Part shown: in pieces, positions 1 through 10,211 of the stretch | How the letters are laid out: every line of letters begins with the position of its first letter | Numbering within the stretch: position 1 is the stretch's first letter | Assembly (NCBI GenBank): GCA_963575745.1 | Contig: CAUYUJ010017843.1 | Coordinates: forward strand, 110,139-174,138 | Length of the DNA: 64,000 bases | Source of the DNA: Prorocentrum cordatum | Lineage: Eukaryota > Sar > Dinophyceae > Prorocentrales > Prorocentraceae | Direction: 5' to 3' | Position numbers and translations under genes: made by a program | The notes under the pieces: generated by a model | The model's input: the letters and a program-made list of their open reading frames with translations, nothing else | What the model was told of the DNA's origin: nothing | Databases searched by the model: none

Positions 1-267
1 GGAGGCGGAGGCAGGCAGGGACGAGGGAGACGACGGAGGAGGGAGGAGGGCGGAGGGAGGAGGGAGGGAGGAGGAGGGAGGGAGGGAGAGGGGAGGGAGG
101 AGAATGAGGGCGGTGGGGGGTGGAGCAGGGAGGAGGGGGAGGTAGAGGGCTGAGGCGTCTCCTGCGCGTCGGGGGCCGCCTCCGCCTCCTCGTCCGACTG
201 CTCCCCGCCTGCAGCGGGGAGGGGCGCGGTCTGCCCCCCCCCCCCCCCCCCCCCCCGGCCCCGGCCG
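1..267. repeat. GGA/GAG purine tract and C homopolymer
   Basis: The first 120 bases are almost pure G and A in GGAGG-type repeats. A run of about 21 C residues ends near 256. No gene is seen. Open frames here encode only low-complexity Gly/Arg or Pro stretches. Confidence 0.85.
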
Positions 268-487
268 TGGAGCAGGGACCGACCGCCCCGGCATTCATGC
301 AGGCCCACCACGACATGATTACAGAACAGAAGAGCGCCATGAAGCTTAACGAGCATGAAGCCGACGTGTTGACACAAAACGTTCGCAGCCAATGATGTTC
401 TGAGGACACTTCGTGTCAACCACAACAGGTTCTTGGAACATGTCGTGACGGGTCTATAAGCAGGTCAGGGCGCTTCGCCACTGCTTG
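268..487 (+). mobile_element. Family F foldback repeat, copy 1
   Basis: This begins with GAGCAGGGACCGACCG and ends with GCTTCGCCACTGCTT. Two further copies lie at 35360-35597 and 51880-52122. It is the most diverged of the three. In the best copy the ends carry an inverted repeat built on CCTATAGGCCTACCA and GACATGTTCTTAGAAC, so I read it as a small non-autonomous foldback element. It has no coding capacity. Confidence 0.6.
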
Positions 488-1134
488 ATGATGGTGAGGA
501 GGAGGAAAAGGTGGAGAATGAGGAGGAAAAAGAGGAGGAGGGGGAGGATGATCTAGGTCGAGGTTTCGAAGAACTGATGCTTTGTGCAGGTGCTGCTTTG
601 AGTCAGCTAACTCTGCCATTCGGTCCCTCCTGGGCCTCCTGGGGCGCTGCCGTGGCCGCGGCCTGATCCGCCCCAAAAGCGCATGAAGCCAGAGGGCACC
701 TGGGGGGCTGGCCAAGGCAATCGGCCCCGAGGCCCCGGGAACCTGGACCTCTGGCCGAGAAAGAACGTCATCGTGTTGAGAGGAAGGGGCTGCGAGGATG
801 CAGGGTAAGACTGTGCAATCGACCAGTGCCCTTTGGCACAGAGTGGGCGTGTCCTCAGGCCCTTTGCCGAATCTTCTGATGAGACAAAGCCAGGACGAAG
901 AGAAATTCGGGTGAGGGTAAATCAAGAATCTCTGAGATCAGGCGGCTCTGGAAGATGTATCGGGCGTCGCGGCCTTCTTGAAGCGTTTCAGAACGCCCTG
1001 GTAGCTTTCCGGAAAGCTCTGGAACGGATTGATCCTCGTCCTTGCCCCGTCCGATCTGAGCCTTACTCCCGAAAACTACTTTAGGGACCCGGACCCCTCT
1101 TTCTTGTCGCGTCTTGTCGCGTGACTTTCTTGGA
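488..1134. other. No gene recognised; short family S copy
   Basis: GC-rich sequence with a GAG-rich patch at 498-550 and no convincing gene. Bases 975-1045 match 55440-55508 (shared core GGAACGGATTGATCCTCGTC), a short dispersed repeat seen twice in the window. Confidence 0.5.
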
Positions 1135-1680
1135 GCCACGAGGGCACCAAGACGGGCCATAGGGGCCCTAAGAGGCCCCCAAGACGGTCCAAGAGTGTCC
1201 CGAGTCGCCGAACGATCGTTCCAAGACGCCCAAGATGGCCTCAAGATGGCCAATAGGTCATAAAGACGCCCCAAGAGGCCTCCAAGAGGTCTCCCAAAAG
1301 GGCCCCAAGAGGCAAACATCATTCATGTCTCCTAGTGTTTGACCGATGTCAACGTTCTCGCCTTTTCTGCTTTCCGAGGTTCCAGGACGGCCTCGGAGGC
1401 CCCCAAGATGCCCCCAAGACCACCCCAAGACGGCCTTAGAAGGCCCCAAGACGGCCCCCCAATTCGCCCAAAAATCGAAAAAGGCCCTAGAAGGCCTCAA
1501 GAGGCGCCCAAGATGCCCCAAGCCAAGAGCCCCCCAAGAGGCCCTAGGATGCCCCCAAGGAGACCCAGAAGATGCCCCCAAACGGCCCCAAGACGGCCCC
1601 CAAGAGGCCTCAAACCTGCCTCCAAGAGGCCCCCGAGAGGCCCCCCGCGAGATCCCAACGAACATCCAGCAGGCATCATG
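1135..1680. repeat. Degenerate GGCCCCCAAGA minisatellite
   Basis: About 550 bases of imperfect tandem 11-12 bp units of the type AGAGGCCCCCAAG. Several frames are open on both strands because the unit lacks stops; none looks like a real protein. Similar GGCC/CAGG-rich minisatellites recur at 13745-13890, 14185-14460, 29120-29500 and 56620-56830. Confidence 0.75.
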
Positions 1681-1923
1681 CCCACAACCCAGGCACGGTG
1701 GCGGGATGGGCCGCATGCCATGAGATAAGCACCTGCAAACATTCGCGGCAATACTCATGATATGATCCCTTATCCCTATTCTCCCGACCCGACAACTGTC
1801 TTTCTGACCGGAGGGTCGCGAGCAGAACAAATCACGACGGACCGCTCGCTCCAGTCTTCGGGCCTCCCGTGGAGCAAGGGAGTTGAGGGCTCCAGCTGCC
1901 ACGCGCTGGAACAATAGCAGATC
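1681..1923. other. No feature recognised
   Basis: Mixed-composition spacer between a minisatellite and a pyrimidine tract. I see no gene, RNA or repeat structure here. Confidence 0.4.
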
Positions 1924-2550
1924 GTGCTTCCTCCCTCGTCTTCGCTTCTCCTCATATCCTCCTGCCTTCTCCCTCCCGTCCCCATCCCCCCTCCTGCCTC
2001 CCCCCACATTCGCATCCCTCCTCCTGCCTCCTCCCTGATGCCACCTGCTGCTCCTCCTCCTCAACCCCCAACCCCTCTTCTCGCCCACATCGCCTTCCAC
2101 TCTTCGTCCTCCTCCCTCCCATGTCCAACCTTCTTCTCGATCCTACATGTCCGTGACTCCTCCCTTTTCCTCCTCACTTCTCGTTTACCATCGTCCTCTT
2201 ATCTATCCTCTCCCTCCTACTCTCTCTTCATCCACCTTGCTGTCTCCCTCCTCGCTCCGCCACTTCCTCCTTCTGTTCCTTCCGCCTCCTCTTCCATCCT
2301 GATCGTCGCTTCTTCTCAGACTCCTTCCTAGACCCTCCTCTCGTTCCCTTCTCCTCTCTCTCGTCCTTCTTGGTCCTTCCTCGACAGCCTCCTCATCAAA
2401 ATGAGCTCCGCCCCCTCCTCATCCACCCTTGCCCAACCTCCCGCCTCCTGTTCTCCTCCTCCTCATCTCTACTTTTCCCTTCTTCCCCACCTTCATTCGT
2501 CACACTCGCCGTCCTCCTCCTCCTCCTCCTCCTCCTCCTCCTCCTCCTCC

Positions 2551-2608
<58 letters not shown>

Positions 2609-2690
2609 CTTCTCATGATTATCACTTCTCCTTATAAACATGTATCCTCGTCCCTCCTGGCTCGTCGGTGATCCTCCTCCTCCTCCTCCT
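1924..2690. repeat. CTC/TCC tract with (CTC)n and (ATC)n microsatellites
   Basis: A pyrimidine-rich stretch on the + strand leads into (CTC)n at about 2515-2552 and then (ATC)n to about 2607. Open frames here read as runs of Ser, Leu, Ile, His or Arg and are rejected as genes. Confidence 0.9.
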
Positions 2691-3159
2691 CCGAATCGTC
2701 CCTCCTATTCCTTGCTCATCCTCTCTCGCTGCTCTCCCCCTCTTGCTCAGCGGCCGAGAAATTAGTCGAGTCGGCGGCCGAAAGGTCGGAGTCGCAGCTG
2801 ACGGCTGTGGATGCCAGAGCCCATCGGGGGGGGGAGCAACAGGCGGCGAGGAGAACGCGGATGCGGGCTTCACGACGAGGATCCTGGAGGTGGGAGAGGC
2901 GGAGAAGGAAGGGGAGAAGCAGGAGGAGGCCCAAGACGAGGAGGAGGAGAAGGAGGAGGAGGAGGAGGAGGAGAGGCGGAAGGACGAGGAGGGAATGAGC
3001 AGGGAGAAGCACGCGGTGCGCGGGAAGGGGGGGGGGCGGCGACGGCGAGGACGAGAACGAGGAGGGCGAGGCGAGGCGGCTGGGCCAGTGCTGGGCGAGC
3101 ACGAGGAGGGCGAGGCGAGGGCGAGCAGTGGCGGAGCCAGGGGCTGGGCCCCCCCACCT
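2691..3159. repeat. Purine-rich GAG tract
   Basis: Bases 2880-3130 are dominated by GAGGAGG and GGCGAGG repeats. No gene is recognised. Confidence 0.7.
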
Positions 3160-3348
3160 CCTGAGCGGCGAGCATATCCATATCCGCACCCTCGCGGTCT
3201 GGACTTCGAGGCGCGATCCCGTGGCTACGCGGTCGCAGGAATGCATCCTGCGCAGGGCATCCGCGACAAGTATTCCCCCTCGTATCCATGGGATCGCGGC
3301 CCAGGGGCCCAGCCCGCGAGGACGTGGCTATGGATATGCTTCCCTCCC
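3160..3348. mobile_element. Family V foldback element
   Basis: The left end contains AGCATATCCATATCCGCAC followed by CCTCGCGG, and the right end carries its imperfect inverse (GTGGCTATGGATATGCT). The arms also share CGCGATCCC/GGGATCGCG. A partial second copy is at 34270-34352. I infer a small non-coding element able to fold into a hairpin. Confidence 0.6.
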
Positions 3349-3976
3349 TCGACCACGAGTGCCCCGCAGGGTCTGCCGCCAGATCGGCGCCACGGGCGCG
3401 CGGGAGTCTCGCGCCAGACCTGCTGGAGGCACAGGCGCGATGGGCGCCGTGCCCCGCAGCCGCTGGCAGCGTGCTGGCCGGCGGGCGTCCGCTTCGAGGG
3501 CCCGCGTGCAGCGGCGAGGCATCGCCCCCTCTGGGAGCAACAGACTGACTACGTACCTACCAGACCATCTCCACCCAACCCGAAGACCCGAATTTCGCCC
3601 GAATTTCGGCTTGGGGGGGGGGGTGCACGGACTTCATATGTGGCCCCCCCCCCCCCGCACTGGAAATGAAGGGCAGATCGGGGCCTTCGGCATGGGTTGG
3701 GGTGGTTCGGTGGGCGGTGACAGACGGCGAACGCCGACATCTCCTGCGCCGCGCCGCGGAGGCGTCGGCGGTGGGGCCGCAGCTCCTCAGGTGATGGAGG
3801 GCAGGTCCGGAGCCAGATCAAGAAGGAGACCTTCGGAGGCCCGTGCGAACACATGGGGTCGGCGCCGGGGGCCCCTTCTCTCCGCAGAGCGCGCCCGTGG
3901 CTGCGCGGCCGAGGCGCCGCCGTGGGCCCCAGAACAGATCCAAGAGATCCGCGTGGACCTTCGAAGGTACCATCAG
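3349..3976. other. No gene recognised
   Basis: GC-rich sequence with short G and C homopolymers near 3613 and 3645. A 516-codon open frame spans 3128-4678, but it runs through a family A element and a family V element, so I do not accept it as a gene. Confidence 0.5.
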
Positions 3977-4133
3977 GTCGGGCCTGTCCGCCTACAGGGG
4001 GGATCTTGGACGAGAAAAATAAAAAGTAGTCAGACAAAAAAAGAACAACGTGCTCAGGAATTCCAAACAATCCTCCCTGGACGTGTTTCTACATGTTTGA
4101 ACAGTCCTCCCGTAGAGCCACACGCCCGACTTA
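3977..4133 (+). mobile_element. Family A MITE-like element, copy 1
   Basis: This starts GTCGGGCCTGTCCGCCTAC and ends in the inverted form (CGCCCGACTTA). The interior is AT-richer than its surroundings. Flanks CGAAGGTACCA (left) and CGAGTACCA (right) look like a worn target-site duplication. Its family is best defined by copies at 34709, 38150 and 51176. Confidence 0.65.
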
Positions 4134-4409
4134 CGAGTACCAAAATTACTCAGCTCCGCGTGTTTCGAGGCAGGCCGAGTCGCCGCACCTCGTGCGCCTC
4201 GTGGCTGCGCGAAGCCTGGCGGAATTCTTCGCCGGGATCTCTAAAGGACATCTCGCGGCCGCCCTCTGCCGGTTGGCGCCGTGGTTCGCCCCGCCCTCCT
4301 GTGGTGTCGGGTATCTGTGACAGAGTATCTGCAGCGTCCTCCTCCTTCTCCTCCTTCATTCCTCCTCCCTCTCCTCCCCCATCAATTCAGCAGACCCCTC
4401 ACGCGGCTC
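4134..4409. other. No gene recognised
   Basis: Short spacer with a CTCCTCC patch near 4340-4380. No gene or RNA seen. Confidence 0.4.
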
Positions 4410-4612
4410 GTACCCCACGAGGAACTTCGCCTCTGGCACCAGTGAGGTCGCCCGCATGCGTACCTACGCCCACGTCGGCGCACCCCTCACACGGATCGCG
4501 CCCCATGGGGAGCTCCGCCTACGGCGCCAGTGAGGGCGCCCGCATGCGTCCCCATGCGCACATTGGGACAACACTTCACACGGATCGAGCCCCACAAGGA
4601 TGTGCAACTACG
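4410..4612 (+). repeat. Diverged 90-bp-type repeat units
   Basis: Two to three imperfect units share ACCCCTCACACGGATC, CCCCATGGGGAGCTCCG and CGCATGCG with the 90-bp array at 7010-8155. This is a detached, older relative of that array. Confidence 0.6.
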
Positions 4613-5399
4613 GCAGTGGAATTTGCGAAAGATGGCATGGGGCTGTCAACATACTGCATGGTGGGTGCGGCCACGTGACGTTGCATCTTCTGATTTTAAG
4701 GGGTGGCCTGCGGAGTAGTATTAGCCTGGGTCGGAAGCCATCTAAATGGCGGAGGGGATGCTCAATGGAAAAGGAATGCAGCCCCGGGGGGGCCAAGAGT
4801 TTCCCCTGGCAGCTGCTGAAAGGGGAAGGCACTGTAGTGCATACCCTTGGCAAGAAACCCAGAGGTCATATGAGAAAAATGATGAACGACCAATGCGATT
4901 GACAAGGCGAGCACACAGGAAACCCTGTGAACGATGAAGCCGACAAACAGCAACATGTTGCAAAACATCACATGATGAAACGCAAATGATACCCGGCTTG
5001 TGTAGATTGCGTCTTGTCGACGATGCCCCTGTCTCTTAATCGATGGGGTGGGATGCAGGCTGCCGTGCCGCAAAGGCACCGTCATGTGAGACAAATGGTC
5101 GACGGTGAGGCCGAATCCATGCCAGGAGAGTGAGAGGAAATGCGCGCATCCTTGATCTTGAAGGGTCGCCCCTCCTGTCGCTGCTTACCGCATCGCTCCA
5201 ACGCATGACGAGGACAGTACACGCCGGTCGGAAGAAGTAGGTAAGAACATGAAGTAGGAAGGCGTTGGAAAAAGATTGGACTTCCGCCCGCCCCCCTGAA
5301 GAGGACGAAAGAAGAAAAACCGCTCGACTCTTGAAGTAGGAGGGCGCCTAAAGTAGATTAGGATTCTGGGAATTCAAAAATACCTACTTTCAACGACCG
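4613..5399. other. No gene recognised
   Basis: About 790 bases of ordinary complexity. Frames are short and show no motif I recognise. No repeat partner was seen elsewhere in the window. Confidence 0.45.
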
Positions 5400-6010
5400 G
5401 CGTGTGACACATCCAGCCTGCAATCTGGGGCATCCGCGGGCGTCCCGCCTTCAGCAAGGGACGGCATGGTGGCCTCGAACTTCGCCCTCTCCTCCTCTTC
5501 CTCCACCCCGGTGGGGAGCGCCGCGAATGGGAGCTCGTCCTCGTCCTCCTCACGTTCCTCCACGTCCTCCCAAACGCTTTGTGTACTCCTCGTCCTCTCG
5601 TCGTCCTCCTTCTCATCTCCATCGTCCCCGAAGCTCTTCCTCCTCCTCCTCCTCTTCCTCCTCCTCCTCTTCTCATCCTCCAACTGCTCATCCTCCTCGA
5701 GCCTCGATCTTGATCCCCCACTTCCACACCGCTCCGCACTCGCATTCCCTCCCCGTTCCCCTCCGATCACCCACCCCTCCGCTCCGCACTGTTCCACCAC
5801 TCCCATCACGCTCCCTCCCTCCCCCTGCACCACTTCCCCTCTTCCCTGCACCCCTGCATCCGCCTCGTGTCCTCCATCTCACCCTCCCTCCCGCCGTCCC
5901 TCCGACCCTCCTGTTTTGTTCCCTCTCTCTCACTCTGTCTCTCTCTATCTCTCTCTCTCTCTCTTTCTCTCGCTCACTCTCTCTCTCGCTCTCTCGCACA
6001 CACACACACC

Positions 6011-6070
<60 letters not shown>

Positions 6071-6073
6071 TTT

Positions 6074-6110
<37 letters not shown>

Positions 6111-6120
6111 TCTCTATTAG
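5400..6120. repeat. CTC, CT, TA and T microsatellite cluster
   Basis: CTC-rich tract at 5480-5700, (CT)n at 5925-5995, (TA)n at about 6018-6061, then a T run and (TC)n to 6116. Open frames are Ser/Leu/Tyr-Ile repeats and are not genes. Confidence 0.9.
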
Positions 6121-6300
6121 CTACAGCCAAGGCGCTGAAAGAAGGAACAGTTTGGGATCGAAAGGGGCTCGATGTTCCTTAGGTTCCTCCAGTGCTGTTC
6201 CTCTTGCCCTCCTGGAGCACGGAGGCGCTTACAGGGCCAAGAAGGGGCTTCGTTCCTTATTTACCGTTCCTTCTTTCAGCGGCCCGACTGTATGTACAAA
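6121..6300. mobile_element. Small foldback element
   Basis: GGCGCTGAAAGAAGGAACAG at 6130 is matched by its inverse CGTTCCTTCTTTCAGCGGCC near 6290. The roughly 165-bp unit lies directly after the (TC)n tract. It has no coding capacity. Only one copy was found here, so mobility is inferred from structure alone. Confidence 0.5.
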
Positions 6301-7009
6301 TACAGATATACATAGATGTGTTTGTGCCTGTGCGTGTGAGTGCCTAGATGTCGCTGACCCTATGCTCACATCTCTCCCTGTCTCCGACCCTGCCTACATC
6401 TCTCTCTCGATATCCTTGTTTGGGCATCTAGTTCCACACATGTGTAATCATGCCTGTATTACTACCAGTTATCATTCAGTGGTCCTTCCCTCACCCCTTC
6501 CTTCCCCATGTTATCCTTATTCCCCACGCTTCCTCCCTCTCTTGATCCATCTATTCTCCACATGCTCCTTCCTCCGAACATAGTGTTACAAACAGGAGGA
6601 CGAGAACGATTACCATATGAGCATAAGATGTCACCCGCGCGTAATAATCCGTAGCGAGATGACAATAGAGAGGACGATGAGGACAAGGAATGCGCAGCGG
6701 CAGGATGACGAGGAAGTGGCATCGGCAGCAGGAGGAGCAGGATCAGAAGGAGGACCAACAGGAGAAGGTGGAAAACCCGAAATGGACGAGGACGAGGCTG
6801 CGCAAATAAACCAAACACTCAGCCGCTCGTGCCCCCAATAGGCAGCGGCAAGAAGACCACATACGGGAACTCGCCGGAAGCATGCGAGAAGAGAAGCGGC
6901 GCGGCGAGGCAGCCCTACAGACAACACAATTGGAAAGAGCCTGCCGAGTTGGAGCAGGACGATGGTTCCTTCTCCCTCCCCGTCCCTCTTCCCTCCTCCG
7001 CACCAGCCA
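6301..7009. other. No gene recognised
   Basis: Mixed sequence with no protein, RNA or repeat that I can name. Bases 6650-6790 are purine-rich. Confidence 0.4.
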
Positions 7010-8155
7010 ACCATTTTGGCACACCCCTCACACGTTCCGTGGCCCCAAAGGGAACTCCACCGAATGCCCCATTGGCGGTGGTCGCATGCGCCCCCACAAC
7101 CGTTTCGGACCACAGCTCGCACGCTTCGTGGCCTAATAAGGAAATCCACCGAAGGCCCCACAGGCGGCTGTCGCTTGCGTCCCCGCACCCGATTCGGGAC
7201 ACCCCTCACGCGCTTCGTGGATCCATAGGGAGATGCACCGAAGGTACCCAATGGCGGTGTTCGCATGCGTCCCCGCACCCGTTTCGGGACACCCCTCGCA
7301 TGTTCCGTGGCACCGAAGGGAACTCCAGTGAAGGCCCCCACAGGTGGTGTTCGCATACGCCCCCGCCATCAATTTCGGCACACCCCTCACACGCTACGCG
7401 GCCCCATTGGGAGCTCCACCGAAGGCCCAAGAGGCGGTGTTCACATGCGTCTCCGCACCCGATTCGGGGCATCCCTCACACAATCCGTGGCCCCAAAGGG
7501 AACTCTACTGACGCCCCTAGCGGCGGTGCTCGCATGCGCCTCCGCCACCCATATCGGCACACCCCTCGCACGGGCCGTGGCCCTTCAGGGAGTTCCACCG
7601 AAGGCCCCCAATGGCGGTGTTCGCATGCGCCCCCGCCACCCATTTCGGCAAACCGCTCACACGTTTCGCGGCCCCATAGGAACTGCACCGGAGACCCCAG
7701 GATCGGGTTTCGCATGCGTCCCCGCCACCCGATTCGGGACACCCCTCACACTTACGCGGCCCCATATGGAGCTCCACCGAAAGCCCCCAACGGCGGTGTT
7801 CGGATGCGTCTCCGCACCCGGTTCGGGACACCCGTCGCACGCTCCGCGGCCCCAAAGGGAACTCCAGTGAAGGCCCCCAATGGTGGTGTTCGCACACGCC
7901 CCCGCCATCCACGTCGGCGCACCCCTCACACGCTACGCGGCCCCATGGGGAGCTCCATTGAAGGTCCCACAAGCGGTGTTCGCGTGCACCCCCGCCGCCC
8001 AGATTGGCACACCCCTCGCGCGTTTCGTGGTTCCTTGGGATCTCCATCGAATGTCCCCATTGGCGGTGTTCGCATGCGCCCCCGCCACTAATGTCCGCAC
8101 ACCCTTCGCACGTTCCGTGGCCCCATAAGGGTTTCCACCGAAGGCCCCACCTGAC
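7010..8155 (+). repeat. 90-bp tandem array, about 12-13 units
   Basis: Units recur at about 90-bp spacing: the core TTCGCATGCG/TTCGCATACG starts near 7260, 7350, 7440, 7529 and 7620. Each unit holds CACCCCTCACACG, GGCCCCAAAGGGAACTCCA and a CCCGCCACCC-like segment. Because 90 is a multiple of three and the unit lacks stops, long frames stay open on both strands (for example 6829-8091 +). Composition is uniform and no domain is seen, so I treat this as a satellite. Confidence 0.85.
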
Positions 8156-8404
8156 TTGCGGCACTCGCATCAAATATGGTTGGGTTCTTCGTCCGGATGT
8201 TTGTTTGCGAAAAGCAAAACATCCCCCGAGCCGACTCAGGCAGTCTCTACAACCCAGAGCTCCATCAACAGGCTGCCACGCAGCGGCTGGGAAAACGACC
8301 TGCGACGGCGAGGCGCAAAGCTGAGAGCTACTCGCGTGAGTAGGGGCACCTCCGACCCCTGGGAGGACGGCGGCACTAGCAGCCCAAAGGCCACAATGTT
8401 ATTC
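8156..8404. other. No gene recognised
   Basis: Spacer between the 90-bp array and the gag-like relic. It includes a TATGGTTGGGTYCTTCG-type string that is also present near 50965. Confidence 0.4.
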
Positions 8405-9125
8405 GAGTCAAGGGTCTGTTGCGTGCTCGCCATGCTGCTGCGTAGGTTGTTGGCTGTTATGGTTGGTCATGACTACGAAACCCCTGAAATATGGAAGTGA
8501 GCGGGGGGCGCTGGCGGTGTCGTCGGGTGCGGACTCCACGATATGACCAGCGCGCCCCAACATGGTCGTGCGACAATTGAACTCAACCTTTATTGATGGG
8601 TCGTGCTTGCCGCCGGGCTGGAACAGCGTCATGAGTTGCCCGGTGGCGACACTGACTCCTCGGGAAAGCAGACACTTGTAGCCTCCCCATGACATAGCAA
8701 CTCCACCGCTGTGCGACGCTCGGAATCGCACTGTGAGGGCAACGCATCGGTGGTTTCGTTGCGCTGCCAAGCGAACTCGAAGAAATCCTGAACTGCCTGC
8801 AGGCCTGGCTCCTCGCCGGGGGTCCCGTACTGGTTGGCGAGGTCCGCATGGAGAACGGTGACGACGTCCTGGTTGGCCGTTGACCAGGCCCCCCTGGGCC
8901 ATTTCCGCGAAATTCATAGAGCGAGTTCGTTCGCGATCGGCGCCACCAAGGTTCAAGATGAGAGAAGCGCGCAACCGGGCACGATCCATATCAGTCGCCA
9001 GTGCGTTCCAAGCGAACAGGTGTTGTATCAAATGAAGAAAAGATAGACGGACTCGTGATCAGACGACCAGGCACGTGGCTGGCCATTGGTGATGCCGCCT
9101 CTGCCCCCGCCTGATCCACCTTGCT
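8405..9125 (-). pseudogene. Gag-like ORF relic of a retroelement
   Basis: Read on the minus strand, this region gives, in order, a Gly-rich leader, WSSDHESVYLFF (about 9068), NLGGADRERTRSM and GLVNGQ, then after frame changes GTPGEEPGLQAVQDFFEF, TGQLMTLFQP and GHIVESAPDD (about 8540). The order and wording match, from memory, the gag-like N-terminal proteins of LTR retrotransposons that are abundant in dinoflagellates (helix-rich, ending in a GHI(L/V)E-type motif). At least two frameshifts break it, and no protease, integrase or reverse transcriptase follows. It is truncated before the 90-bp array. Capsid-like function is inference. Confidence 0.55.
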
Positions 9126-9774
9126 GTCTGGATCCTCCTGGCACCATGCACAGCAAGGTGGCTACGGAAAAGGGATGGAGATGCTGCCCTATAGCGCCAA
9201 GATGGAAATCATCCTGTTCGGCCTCGTAACAATTTGAGCCGCGCGGGCGCTTTGGAACTCGGACCTGCACGGGGGCGAACGCCAGCTCGATACTTGGGAC
9301 AGGCGTTGCGGCGCTGGGGCCCTCAATCGGTGCTCAAGGTGGTGAAACGGATACGTGAACCATGGGTGCGCCAATCGATGAGCGCAGCGTGCTGACTCAC
9401 GAGGATGCAAGCAAACACTCCTGCGCACAGCCCGAATCCAATCGCAAGACAGCTCGCCGCTTGGGCCCCACCGCCAACCCAAAAACGGCGAGCATAAATC
9501 GGACGTAGCCCCGCACGCATGTGGATATCCGCCAGTCTTAGCGGAGTCGGCGTGCCTGTCGTCGCCGTTGGTGACGTGGTGGCGGCGGCGGTCGTCGTCG
9601 CCACCACCACCGCCGTTGCCGCAGTCGTCGTCGTCGGTTGCCGTCTTCGTCGCTGTCGCAGTCGCTGTCGCCGTCGCCATCGTGGTTGTCGTCGTCGTCG
9701 TCGTCGTCGTCGTCTTCGGCGTCGTTAGTCGTCGGCTTCGTCCTCGTACTACTCGTATCGTTCACCGCCGGTCG
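9126..9774. other. No gene recognised; (GTC)n microsatellite
   Basis: The stretch ends in a GTC-rich tract with a pure run at about 9688-9715. Frames here are Val/Asp/Arg repeats. No gene is supported. Confidence 0.55.
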
Positions 9775-10024
9775 AGAATAAAGCCGTCTCCTATTGGTTG
9801 CGCCAGGTGTCGCGCCGTCGGCGGCCGATGGTTGCGCCGCAAGTTGCGCCCTCGGCGGCCGAGAATGAAACCGTCTCCTCTTGGCTGCGCCATAGGATGC
9901 GCCATCGGCGGCCGATAATCAAATCGGCTCCTATTGGCTGCGCCATAATTTGCGCCCTCAGCGACGGAAAATGAAACCGTCTCATTTAGGTTGCGCCATG
10001 GGTTGCGCCCTCGGCGCCCGAGAA
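9775..10024 (+). repeat. 53-bp satellite, block 1
   Basis: About five units of a 53-bp repeat. The consensus elements are GAGAATAAAACCGTCTCC, TATTGGTTGCGCC, ATAGGTTGCGCC and CTCGGCGGCC. The block stops at GCCCGAGAAT, where the poly(T) of LINE-2 begins. Blocks 2-4 lie at 12758, 15322 and 16608 in the same orientation. Confidence 0.85.
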
Positions 10025-10211
10025 TTTTTTTCCTCAGCAGCCTGAGTGCGCGCAGCGCGCACGTCCAGCTCCTGCGTCGCGGGCCGCACGGCGCCCTGTT
10101 GGCCGCCTCTGGAGTCGCCGCAAACGGCGGCGACTCGACAGGGCAGAGCCGCGGCAACGCAGCTGCGTCGCGGGCGGCAGCTCAGTGGAAGTGGAGCCCG
10201 CCGCGACGCCG

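Noticed and set aside
3128-4678. 516-codon + frame
   Set aside because: It runs through part of a family V foldback, a complete family A element and 90-bp-type repeat units, so it is a chance frame.
7010-7030. Second spliced-leader-like string (CCATTTTGGCAC)
   Set aside because: It belongs to a 90-bp repeat unit (CCATTTCGGCAC in neighbours), matches the leader only in its core and lacks the CAAG end.
6829-8091. 420-codon + frame over the 90-bp array
   Set aside because: Open because the unit is a multiple of three and stop-poor. Minus frames are open as well, and no domain is visible.
7010-8155. CRISPR array
   Set aside because: Units are contiguous and similar over their full length, with no alternating unique spacers. 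The same holds for the 42-, 53- and 83-bp arrays.
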